Source: Petrolisthes cinctipes (Eukaryota > Arthropoda > Malacostraca > Decapoda > Porcellanidae). Taken from it: a stretch of DNA of 64,000 nt. The notes below the pieces were generated by a model. The model was given only the letters and a program-made list of their open reading frames with translations, ran no database searches and had not been told where the DNA came from. Positions 49,101 to 61,378 of this stretch are shown piece by piece. The stretch covers positions 186,001 to 250,000 of the forward strand of contig JAWQEG010000416.1 in assembly GCA_033782935.1 (NCBI GenBank). Reading direction: 5' to 3'. The translations under genes were made by a program, and so were the position numbers. Numbering within the stretch: position 1 is the first letter of the stretch; each line of letters starts with the position of its first letter.

Positions 49101-51000
49101 TGAGATATAAACGGGTACAGAAGATGCATGCACATATCAACTTTGGCACCCAAAATATCGATTTTTAGTATGTTTTCAGCGTATAATTTGAAAATATTCT
49201 AGCACTGAGTAGGCATGTACAGATCGCTTCTGGGACCCAAAAATATCGATTTTTCGGGGGTTTTGAGCCAGAATTTGGGATATAACCGGGTACAGAGGAT
49301 GCATGCACATATCGACTTTTTGCACCTAAAATATCGATTTTGAGCATGTTTTGGGTCTGTATCTTGAAAAAATTCTAGCAAAGAGTAGGCATGTACAGAT
49401 CGCTTCTGGGACCCAAAAATACCGAATTTTCTGGTGTTTTGAACCTGAATTTGGGATATAAACGGGTACAGAAGATGCATACTCATATTGACTTTGGGCA
49501 CCTAATATATAGATTTTCAGCATGTTTTGGGCCTGTATTTTGAAAATACATTAACACGGAGTAGGCATGTACAGATCGCTTCTGGGACCCAAAAATATCG
49601 ATTTTTCGGGTGTTTTAAGCCTGAATTTGTGATATAAACGGATACAGAAGATGCATGTACATATCGACTTTGGGCACCTAAAATATCGATTTTGAGCATG
49701 TCTTTGGTTTGTATCTTAAAAAATTCTATCAAGAAGTAGGCATGTACAGATCGCTTCTGGGACCCAAAAATATCGAATTTTCGGGTGTTTTAAGCCTGAA
49801 TTTGGGATATAAACGGGTGCAGAAGATGCATACACATTTCGACTTGTGGGCACCTAAAAGATCGATTTTCAGTATGCTTTGGGCCTGTATATTAAAAATA
49901 CTCTAACACGGAGTAGGCATGTACAGATCGCTTCTGGGACCCCAAAATATCGAATTTTCGGGTGTTTTGGGCCTGAATTTGAGATATCGACTTTGGGCAC
50001 CTATAATATCGATTTTTAGCATGTTTTGGGCCTGTATTTTGAAAATATTCTAGCACTGCGTAGGCATGTACAGATCGCTTCTGGGACCCCAAAATATCGA
50101 ATTTTCGGGTGTTTGGAGCCTGAATTTGAGATATAAACGGGTACAGAAGATGCATGCACATATCGACTTTGGACACTTAAAATATCGATTTTTAGCATGT
50201 TTTGAGCCTATATTTTGAAAATATTCTAGCACAAAGTAGATATGTACAGATCACTTCTGGGACCCCAAAATATCGAATTTTCAGGGGTTTTAAGCCTGAA
50301 TTTGAGATATAAACGGGTACAGAAGATGCATGCACATATCGACTTTGGACACCTAAAATATCGATTTTTAGCATGTTTTGAGCCTTTATTTTGAAAACAT
50401 TCTAGCACTGAGTAGGGATGTACAGATCGCTTCTGGGACCCAAATATTTTGAATTTTCGGGTGTTTTGAGGTTGAATTTGGGATATAAACGGGTGCAGAA
50501 GATGCATACACATATCGACTTTTGGGCACCTAAAAGATCGATTTTCAGAATGTTTTGGGCCTGTATATTGAAAATACTCTAACACGGAGTAAGCATGTAC
50601 AGATCGCTTCTGGGACCCCCAAAATATCGAGTTTTTGGGTGTTTTGGGCCTGAATTTGAGATATCGACTTTGGGCACCTAATATATCGATTTTTATCATG
50701 ATTTGGGCCTGAATTTTGAAAATATTCTAGCACTGAGTAGGCATGTACAGTTCGCTTCTGGGACCCCAAAATATCGAATTTTCGGGTGTTTTGAGCCTGA
50801 ATTTGAGATACAAACGGGTACATAAGATGCATGCACATATCGACTTTTGGGCACCTATAATATCGATTTTAAGCATGTTTTGGGTCTGTATCTTGAAAAC
50901 ATTCTAACTAGGAGTAGGCATGTACAGATCGCTTCTAGGACCCAAAAATACCGAATTTTCGGGTGTTTTGAGCATGAATTTGAGATATAAACGGGTACAG
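46111..51000 (+). repeat. 4,890-bp higher-order repeat, copy 1
   Basis: From 46,111 the sequence repeats every 4,890 bp. The unit is accounted for by about 29 monomers: 24 of 176 bp, three of 147 bp (junctions near 46,602, 49,982 and 50,662), one of 158 bp (near 46,350) and one 65-bp remnant (46,687-46,751), which sum to 4,888. Against copy 2 I noted eight base differences, about 99.8% identity: 46,969, 47,173, 47,272, 47,610, 47,681, 48,691, 49,077 and 50,764. The first part (about 47.2-49.7 kb) uses GCAAGAAGTAGG-type monomers and the rest uses types found at 14-44 kb. Confidence 0.95.
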
Positions 51001-54000
51001 AAGATGCATGCACATATCGACTTTGGACACTTAAAATATCGATTTTTAGGATGTTTTGAGCCTATATTTTGAAAACATTCTAGCACTGAGTAGGCATGTA
51101 CAGATCGCTTCTGGGACCCAAAAATATCGAATTTTCGGGTGTTTTGAGGTTGAATTTGGGATATAAACGGGTGCAGAAGATGCATACACATATTGAATTT
51201 GGGCACCTAAAATATCGATTTTCAGCATGTTTTGGGCCTGTATCTGAGTAGGCATGTACAGATCGCATCTGGGACCTAAAAATATCGAATTTTCGGGTGT
51301 TTGGAGCCTGAATTTAAGATATAAACGGGTATAGAAGATGCATGCACATATCGACTTTTGGGCACCTAAAATATCGATTTTCGGTATGTTTTGGGCCTGT
51401 ATTTTGAAAATACTCTAACACGGAGTAGGCATGTACAGATCGCTTCTGTGACCCCAAAATATCGAATTTTTGGGTGTTTTGGGGATAAATTTGAGATATC
51501 GACTTTGGGCACCTAAAATATCGATTTTTAGCATGTTTTGGGCCTATATTTTGAAAATATTCTAGCACTGAGTAGGCATGTACAGATCGCTTCTGGGATG
51601 TTTAGGGCCTGTATTTTAAAAATACTCTAACACGGTGTAGACATGTACAGATCGCTTCTGGGACCAAAAAATATCGAATTTTCGGGTGTTTTGAGCCTGA
51701 ATTTGAGATATAAACGGGTACAGAAGATGCATGCACATATCGACTTTGGACACCTAAAATATCGATTTTTAGCATGTTTTAAGCCTATATTTTGAAAACA
51801 TTCTAGCACTGAGTATGCATGTACAGATCGCTTCTGGGATCCAAAATTACCGAATTTTCTGGTGTTTTGAACCTGAATTTGGGTAATAGACGGGTACAGA
51901 AGATGCATACACATATTGAATTTGGGCACCTAAAATATAGATTTTCAGCATGTTTTGGGCCTGTATTTTGAAAATACATTAACACGGAGTAGGCATGTAC
52001 AGATCGCTTCTGGGACCCAAAAATATCGAATTTTCGGGTGTTTTGAACCTGAATTTGGGATATAGACGGATACAAAAGATGCATGCACATATCGACTTTC
52101 GGCACCTAAAATATCGATTTTGAGCATGTTTTGGGCCTGTATTTTGAAAATACTCTAACACTGAGTAGGCATGTAAAGATGGCTTCGGGGACCCAAAAAT
52201 ATCGAATTTTCCGGTGTATTGAGCCTGAATTTGAGATATAAACGGGTACAGAAGATGCATGCAAAGTTCGACTTTTTGCACCTAAAATATCGATTTTGAG
52301 CATGTTTTGGGTCTGTATCTTGAAAACATTCTAGCAAGAAGTAGGCATCTACAGATTGCTTCTGGGACCCCAAAATATCGAATTTTCGAGTGTTTTGAAC
52401 CTGAATTTGGGATATAGACGGGTACAGAATATGCATACACATATTGACTTTGGGCAGCTAAAATATCGATTTTCAGCATGTTTTAGGCCTGTATTTTGAG
52501 AATACTCTAACACGGAGTATGCATGTACACATTGCTTTTGGGACCCAAAAATATCGAATATTCGGGTGTTTTGAGTCTGAATTTGAGATATAAACGGGTA
52601 CAGAAGATGCATGCACATATCGACTTTGGGCACCCAAAATATCGATTTTGACCTTGTTTTGAGCCTGTATTTTGAAAATACTATAGCACGGTGTAGACAT
52701 GTACAGATCGCTTAAGGGACACAAAAATATCGTTTTTTTGGGTGTTTTGAGCCTGAATATGAGATATAAACGGGTACAGAAGATGCATGCACATATCGAC
52801 TTTGGCACCCAAAATATCGATTTTTAGTATGTTTTGGGCGTATAATTTGAAAATATTCTAGCACTGAGTAGGCATGTACAGATCGCTTCTGGGACCCGAA
52901 AATATCGAATTTTCGGGGGTTTTGAGCCAGAATTTGGGATATAACCGGGTACAGGCAATGCATGCACATATCGACTTTTTGCACCTAAAATATTATTTTT
53001 GAGCATGTTTTGGGTCTGTATCTTGAAAAAATTCTAGCAAGGAGTAGGCATGTACAGATCGCTTCTGGCACCCAAAAATACCGAATTTTCTGGTGTTTTG
53101 AACCTGACTTTGGGTAATAGACGGGTCCAGAAGATGCATACACATATTGACTTTGGGCACCTAAAATATAGATTTTCAGCATGTTTTGGGCCTGTATTTT
53201 GAAAATACATTAACACGGAGTAGGCATGTACACATCGCTTCTGGGACCCAAAAATATCGAATTTTCTGGTGTTTTGAACCTGAATTAGGGATATACACGT
53301 GTACAGAAGATGCATACACATTTTGACTTTGGGCACATAAAATATCGATTTACAGCATGTTTTGGCCCTGTATTTTAAAAACACTCTAACACGGAGTGTG
53401 CACGTACAGATCGCTTCTGGGACCCAAAAATATTGAATTTTCGGGTGTTTTGAACCTGAATTTGGGATATAGACGGATACAGAAGATGCATGCACATATC
53501 GACTTTGGGTACCTAAAATATCGATTTTGAGCATGTTTTGGGCCTGTATTTTGAAAATACTCTAACACGGAGTAAGCATGAACAGATCGCTTCGGGGACA
53601 CAAAAATATCGAATTTTCGGGTGTTTTGAGCCTGAATTTGAGATATAAACGGGTACAGAAGATGCATGCACATTTCGACTTTTTGCACCTAAAATATCGA
53701 TTTTGAGCATGTTTTGGGTCTGTATCTTGAAAACATTCTAGCAAGAAGTAGGCATGTACAGATTGCTTCTGGGACCCAAAAATATCGAATTTTCGAGTGT
53801 TTTGAACCTGATTTTGGGATATAGACGGGTACAGAAGATACATACACATATTGACTTTGGGCAGCTAAAATATCGATTTTCAGCATGTTTTAGGCCTGTA
53901 TTTTGAAAATACTCTAACACGGAGTATGCATGTACACATTGCTTTTGATACCCAAAAATATTGAATTTTCGGGTGTTTTGAGTCTGAATTTGAGATATAA

Positions 54001-55890
54001 ACGGGTACAGAAGATGCATGCACATATCAACTTTGGCACCCAAAATATCGATTTTTAGTATGTTTTCAGCGTATAATTTGAAAATATTCTAGCACTGAGT
54101 AGGCATGTACAGATCGCTTCTGGGACCCAAAAATATCGATTTTTCGGGGGTTTTGAGCCAGAATTTGGGATATAACCGGGTACAGAGGATGCATGCACAT
54201 ATCGACTTTTTGCACCTAAAATATCGATTTTGAGCATGTTTTGGGTCTGTATCTTGAAAAAATTCTAGCAAAGAGTAGGCATGTACAGATCGCTTCTGGG
54301 ACCCAAAAATACCGAATTTTCTGGTGTTTTGAACCTGAATTTGGGATATAAACGGGTACAGAAGATGCATACTCATATTGACTTTGGGCACCTAATATAT
54401 AGATTTTCAGCATGTTTTGGGCCTGTATTTTGAAAATACATTAACACGGAGTAGGCATGTACAGATCGCTTCTGGGACCCAAAAATATCGATTTTTCGGG
54501 TGTTTTAAGCCTGAATTTGTGATATAAACGGATACAGAAGATGCATGTACATATCGACTTTGGGCACCTAAAATATCGATTTTGAGCATGTCTTTGGTTT
54601 GTATCTTAAAAAATTCTATCAAGAAGTAGGCATGTACAGATCGCTTCTGGGACCCAAAAATATCGAATTTTCGGGTGTTTTAAGCCTGAATTTGGGATAT
54701 AAACGGGTGCAGAAGATGCATACACATTTCGACTTGTGGGCACCTAAAAGATCGATTTTCAGTATGCTTTGGGCCTGTATATTAAAAATACTCTAACACG
54801 GAGTAGGCATGTACAGATCGCTTCTGGGACCCCAAAATATCGAATTTTCGGGTGTTTTGGGCCTGAATTTGAGATATCGACTTTGGGCACCTATAATATC
54901 GATTTTTAGCATGTTTTGGGCCTGTATTTTGAAAATATTCTAGCACTGCGTAGGCATGTACAGATCGCTTCTGGGACCCCAAAATATCGAATTTTCGGGT
55001 GTTTGGAGCCTGAATTTGAGATATAAACGGGTACAGAAGATGCATGCACATATCGACTTTGGACACTTAAAATATCGATTTTTAGCATGTTTTGAGCCTA
55101 TATTTTGAAAATATTCTAGCACAAAGTAGATATGTACAGATCACTTCTGGGACCCCAAAATATCGAATTTTCAGGGGTTTTAAGCCTGAATTTGAGATAT
55201 AAACGGGTACAGAAGATGCATGCACATATCGACTTTGGACACCTAAAATATCGATTTTTAGCATGTTTTGAGCCTTTATTTTGAAAACATTCTAGCACTG
55301 AGTAGGGATGTACAGATCGCTTCTGGGACCCAAATATTTTGAATTTTCGGGTGTTTTGAGGTTGAATTTGGGATATAAACGGGTGCAGAAGATGCATACA
55401 CATATCGACTTTTGGGCACCTAAAAGATCGATTTTCAGAATGTTTTGGGCCTGTATATTGAAAATACTCTAACACGGAGTAAGCATGTACAGATCGCTTC
55501 TGGGACCCCCAAAATATCGAGTTTTTGGGTGTTTTGGGCCTGAATTTGAGATATCGACTTTGGGCACCTAATATATCGATTTTTATCATGATTTGGGCCT
55601 GAATTTTGAAAATATTCTAGCACTGAGTAGGCATGTACAGTTCGCTTCTGGGAACCCAAAATATCGAATTTTCGGGTGTTTTGAGCCTGAATTTGAGATA
55701 CAAACGGGTACATAAGATGCATGCACATATCGACTTTTGGGCACCTATAATATCGATTTTAAGCATGTTTTGGGTCTGTATCTTGAAAACATTCTAACTA
55801 GGAGTAGGCATGTACAGATCGCTTCTAGGACCCAAAAATACCGAATTTTCGGGTGTTTTGAGCATGAATTTGAGATATAAACGGGTACAG
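51001..55890 (+). repeat. 4,890-bp higher-order repeat, copy 2
   Basis: Full-length second copy, with the 158-bp monomer near 51,240, the 65-bp remnant at 51,577-51,641 and 147-bp junctions near 51,492, 54,872 and 55,552. It shares variants with copy 3 against copy 1 at 51,859, 52,063, 52,571, 53,581 and 53,967, so copies 2 and 3 are the closest pair. Private changes are at 52,162 (T) and 52,500 (G). Confidence 0.95.
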
Positions 55891-58800
55891 AAGATGCATG
55901 CACATATCGACTTTGGACACTTAAAATATCGATTTTTAGGATGTTTTGAGCCTATATTTTGAAAACATTCTAGCACTGAGTAGGCATGTACAGATCGCTT
56001 CTGGGACCCAAAAATATCGAATTTTCGGGTGTTTTGAGGTTGAATTTGGGATATAAACGGGTGCAGAAGATGCATACACATATTGAATTTGGGCACCTAA
56101 AATATCGATTTTCAGCATGTTTTGGGCCTGTATCTGAGTAGGCATGTACAGATCGCATCTGGGACCTAAAAATATCGAATTTTCGGGTGTTTGGAGCCTG
56201 AATTTAAGATATAAACGGGTATAGAAGATGCATGCACATATCGACTTTTGGGCACCTAAAATATCGATTTTCGGTATGTTTTGGGCCTGTATTTTGAAAA
56301 TACTCTAACACGGAGTAGGCATGTACAGATCGCTTCTGTGACCCCAAAATATCGAATTTTTGGGTGTTTTGGGGATAAATTTGAGATATCGACTTTGGGC
56401 ACCTAAAATATCGATTTTTAGCATGTTTTGGGCCTATATTTTGAAAATATTCTAGCACTGAGTAGGCATGTACAGATCGCTTCTGGGATGTTTAGGGCCT
56501 GTATTTTAAAAATACTCTAACACGGTGTAGACATGTACAGATCGCTTCTGGGACCAAAAAATATCGAATTTTCGGGTGTTTTGAGCCTGAATTTGAGATA
56601 TAAACGGGTACAGAAGATGCATGCACATATCGACTTTGGACACCTAAAATATCGATTTTTAGCATGTTTTAAGCCTATATTTTGAAAACATTCTAGCACT
56701 GAGTATGCATGTACAGATCGCTTCTGGGATCCAAAATTACCGAATTTTCTGGTGTTTTGAACCTGAATTTGGGTAATAGACGGGTACAGAAGATGCATAC
56801 ACATATTGAATTTGGGCACCTAAAATATAGATTTTCAGCATGTTTTGGGCCTGTATTTTGAAAATACATTAACACGGAGTAGGCATGTACAGATCGCTTC
56901 TGGGACCCAAAAATATCGAATTTTCGGGTGTTTTGAACCTGAATTTGGGATATAGACGGATACAAAAGATGCATGCACATATCGACTTTCGGCACCTAAA
57001 ATATCGATTTTGAGCATGTTTTGGGCCTGTATTTTGAAAATACTCTAACACGGAGTAGGCATGTAAAGATGGCTTCGGGGACCCAAAAATATCGAATTTT
57101 CCGGTGTATTGAGCCTGAATTTGAGATATAAACGGGTACAGAAGATGCATGCAAAGTTCGACTTTTTGCACCTAAAATATCGATTTTGAGCATGTTTTGG
57201 GTCTGTATCTTGAAAACATTCTAGCAAGAAGTAGGCATCTACAGATTGCTTCTGGGACCCCAAAATATCGAATTTTCGAGTGTTTTGAACCTGAATTTGG
57301 GATATAGACGGGTACAGAATATGCATACACATATTGACTTTGGGCAGCTAAAATATCGATTTTCAGCATGTTTTAGGCCTGTATTTTGAAAATACTCTAA
57401 CACGGAGTATGCATGTACACATTGCTTTTGGGACCCAAAAATATCGAATATTCGGGTGTTTTGAGTCTGAATTTGAGATATAAACGGGTACAGAAGATGC
57501 ATGCACATATCGACTTTGGGCACCCAAAATATCGATTTTGACCTTGTTTTGAGCCTGTATTTTGAAAATACTATAGCACGGTGTAGACATGTACAGATCG
57601 CTTAAGGGACACAAAAATATCGTTTTTTTGGGTGTTTTGAGCCTGAATATGAGATATAAACGGGTACAGAAGATGCATGCACATATCGACTTTGGCACCC
57701 AAAATATCGATTTTTAGTATGTTTTGGGCGTATAATTTGAAAATATTCTAGCACTGAGTAGGCATGTACAGATCGCTTCTGGGACCCGAAAATATCGAAT
57801 TTTCGGGGGTTTTGAGCCAGAATTTGGGATATAACCGGGTACAGGCAATGCATGCACATATCGACTTTTTGCACCTAAAATATTATTTTTGAGCATGTTT
57901 TGGGTCTGTATCTTGAAAAAATTCTAGCAAGGAGTAGGCATGTACAGATCGCTTCTGGCACCCAAAAATACCGAATTTTCTGGTGTTTTGAACCTGACTT
58001 TGGGTAATAGACGGGTCCAGAAGATGCATACACATATTGACTTTGGGCACCTAAAATATAGATTTTCAGCATGTTTTGGGCCTGTATTTTGAAAATACAT
58101 TAACACGGAGTAGGCATGTACACATCGCTTCTGGGACCCAAAAATATCGAATTTTCTGGTGTTTTGAACCTGAATTAGGGATATACACGTGTACAGAAGA
58201 TGCATACACATTTTGACTTTGGGCACATAAAATATCGATTTACAGCATGTTTTGGCCCTGTATTTTAAAAACACTCTAACACGGAGTGTGCACGTACAGA
58301 TCGCTTCTGGGACCCAAAAATATTGAATTTTCGGGTGTTTTGAACCTGAATTTGGGATATAGACGGATACAGAAGATGCATGCACATATCGACTTTGGGT
58401 ACCTAAAATATCGATTTTGAGCATGTTTTGGGCCTGTATTTTGAAAATACTCTAACACGGAGTAAGCATGAACAGATCGCTTCGGGGACACAAAAATATC
58501 GAATTTTCGGGTGTTTTGAGCCTGAATTTGAGATATAAACGGGTACAGAAGATGCATGCACATTTCGACTTTTTGCACCTAAAATATCGATTTTGAGCAT
58601 GTTTTGGGTCTGTATCTTGAAAACATTCTAGCAAGAAGTAGGCATGTACAGATTGCTTCTGGGACCCAAAAATATCGAATTTTCGAGTGTTTTGAACCTG
58701 ATTTTGGGATATAGACGGGTACAGAAGATACATACACATATTGACTTTGGGCAGCTAAAATATCGATTTTCAGCATGTTTTAGGCCTGTATTTTGAAAAT

Positions 58801-59571
58801 ACTCTAACACGGAGTATGCATGTACACATTGCTTTTGATACCCAAAAATATTGAATTTTCGGGTGTTTTGAGTCTGAATTTGAGATATAAACGGGTACAG
58901 AAGATGCATGCACATATCAACTTTGGCACCCAAAATATCGATTTTTAGTATGTTTTCAGCGTATAATTTGAAAATATTCTAGCACTGAGTAGGCATGTAC
59001 AGATCGCTTCTGGGACCCAAAAATATCGATTTTTCGGGGGTTTTGAGCCAGAATTTGGGATATAACCGGGTACAGAGGATGCATGCACATATCGACTTTT
59101 TGCACCTAAAATATCGATTTTGAGCATGTTTTGGGTCTGTATCTTGAAAAAATTCTAGCAAAGAGTAGGCATGTACAGATTGCTTCTGGGACCCAAAAAT
59201 ACCGAATTTTCTGGTGTTTTGAACCTGAATTTGGGATATAAACGGGTACAGAAGATGCATACTCATATTGACTTTGGGCACCTAATATATAGATTTTCAG
59301 CATGTTTTGGGCCTGTATTTTGAAAATACATTAACACGGAGTAGGCATGTACAGATCGCTTCTGGGACCCAAAAATATCGATTTTTCGGGTGTTTTAAGC
59401 CTGAATTTGTGATATAAACGGATACAGAAGATGCATGTACATATCGACTTTGGGAACCTAAAATATCGATTTTGAGCATGTCTTTGGTTTGTATCTTAAA
59501 AAATTCTATCAAGAAGTAGGCATGTACAGATCGCTTCTGGGACCCAAAAATATCGAATTTTCGGGTGTTTT
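55891..59571 (+). repeat. 4,890-bp higher-order repeat, copy 3 (partial)
   Basis: Third copy, cut off after 3,681 bp. Identity ends at 59,571, inside a monomer, where copies 1 and 2 read TTTTAAGCCTG and this one reads TTTTGAATCTG. Only four base differences from copy 2 were noted, at 57,052, 57,390, 59,181 and 59,455. The 65-bp remnant is at 56,467-56,531. Confidence 0.94.
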
Positions 59572-61378
59572 GAATCTGAATTTGGGATATAGAGGGATAC
59601 AGAAGATGCATGCACATATCGACTTTGGGCACCTAAAATATCGATTTTGAGCATGTTTTGGGCCTGTATTTTGAAAATACTCTAACACGGAGTAGGCATG
59701 TACAGATGGCTTCGGGGACCCAAAAATATCGATTTTTCGGGTGTTTTGAGCTTGAATTTGAGATATAAACGGGTACAGAAGATGCATGCACATTTCGACT
59801 TTTTGCACCTAAAATATCGATTTTGAGCATGTTTTGGGTCTGTATCTTGAAAACATTCTAGCAAGAAGTAGGCATGTACAAATTGCTTCTGGGACCCAAA
59901 AATATCGAATTTTCGAGTGTTTTGAAATTGAATTTGGGATATAGACGGGTACAGAAGATGCATACACATATTGACTTTGGGCTGCTAAAATATCGATTTT
60001 CAGCATGTTTTAGGACTGTAATTTGAAAATACTCTAACACGGAGTAGGCATGTACAGATCGTTTCTGGGACACAAAAATATCGATTTTTCGGGTGTTTTG
60101 AGCCTGAATTTGAGATATAAACGGGTACAGAAGATGCATGCACTTATCGACTTTGGATACCTAAAATATCGATTTATAGCATGTTTTGGGCCTGTATTTT
60201 AAAAATACTCTAACACGGAGTATGCACGTACAGATTGCTTCTGGGACCCAAAAATATGGAATTTTCGGGTGTTTTGAGCCTGAATTTTAGATATAAACGG
60301 GTACAGAAGATGCATGCACTTATCGACTTTGGACACCTAAAATATTGATTTTGAGCATGTTTTTGGTCTGTATCTTGAAAACATTCTAGCAAGGAGTAGG
60401 AATGTACAGATCGCTTTTGGAACCCAAAAATATCGAATTTTCGGGTGTTTTGAACTTGAATTAGGGATATACACGTGTACAGAAGATGCATACACATATT
60501 GACTTTGGGCACAAAAAATATCGATTTTCAGCATGTTTTAGGCCTGTATTTTAAAAACACTCTAACACGGAGTATGCACGTACAGATTGTTTCTGGGACC
60601 CAAAAATATCGAATTTTCGGGTGTTTTGAGCCTGAATTTGAGATATAAACAGGTACAGAAGATGCATGCACATATCGACTTTGGGCACCTAAAATATCGA
60701 TTTTTAGCATGTTTTGGGCCTGTATTTTAAAAATACTCTAACACGGAGTAGGCATGTACAGATCGCTTTTAGGACAAAAAAATATCGAATTTTCGGGTGT
60801 TTTGAGCCTGAATTTGAGATATAAACGGGTACAGAAGATGCATGCACATATCGACATTTTGCACCTAAAATATCGATTTTGAGCATGTCTTGGGTTTGTA
60901 TCTTAAAAAATTCTATCAAGAAGTAGGCATGTACAGATCGCTTTTGGGACCCAAAAATATCTAATTTTCGGGTGTTTTGAACCTGAATTTGGGATATAGA
61001 CGGATACAGAAGATGCATGCACATATCGACTTTGGGCACCTAAAATATCGATTTAGAGCATGTTTTGGGCCTGTATTTTGAAAATACTCTAATACGGAGT
61101 AGGCATGTACAGATGGCTTCGGGGACCCAAAAATATCGATTTTTCGGGTGTTTTGAGCTTGAATTTGAGATATAAACGAGTACAGAAGATGCATGCACAT
61201 TTCGACTTTTTGCACCTAAAATATCGATTTTGAGCATGTTTTGGGTCTGTATCTTGAAAACATTCTAGCAAGAAGTAGGCATGTACAGATTGCTTCTGGA
61301 ACCCAAAAATATCGAATTTTCGAGTGTTTTGAACCTGAATTTGGGATATAGACGGGTACAGAAGATGCATACACATAT
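59572..61378 (+). repeat. Terminal block, first copy of 1,936-bp duplication
   Basis: Full-length monomers only; no 147-bp forms. The part 60,178-61,378 matches 62,114-63,314 at offset 1,936 bp (exactly eleven monomers) with very few differences, for example GGACAAAAAAATATC near 60,773 against GGACCCAAAAATATC. The part 59,613-60,187 matches 61,372-61,946 at offset 1,759 bp. Confidence 0.88.
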
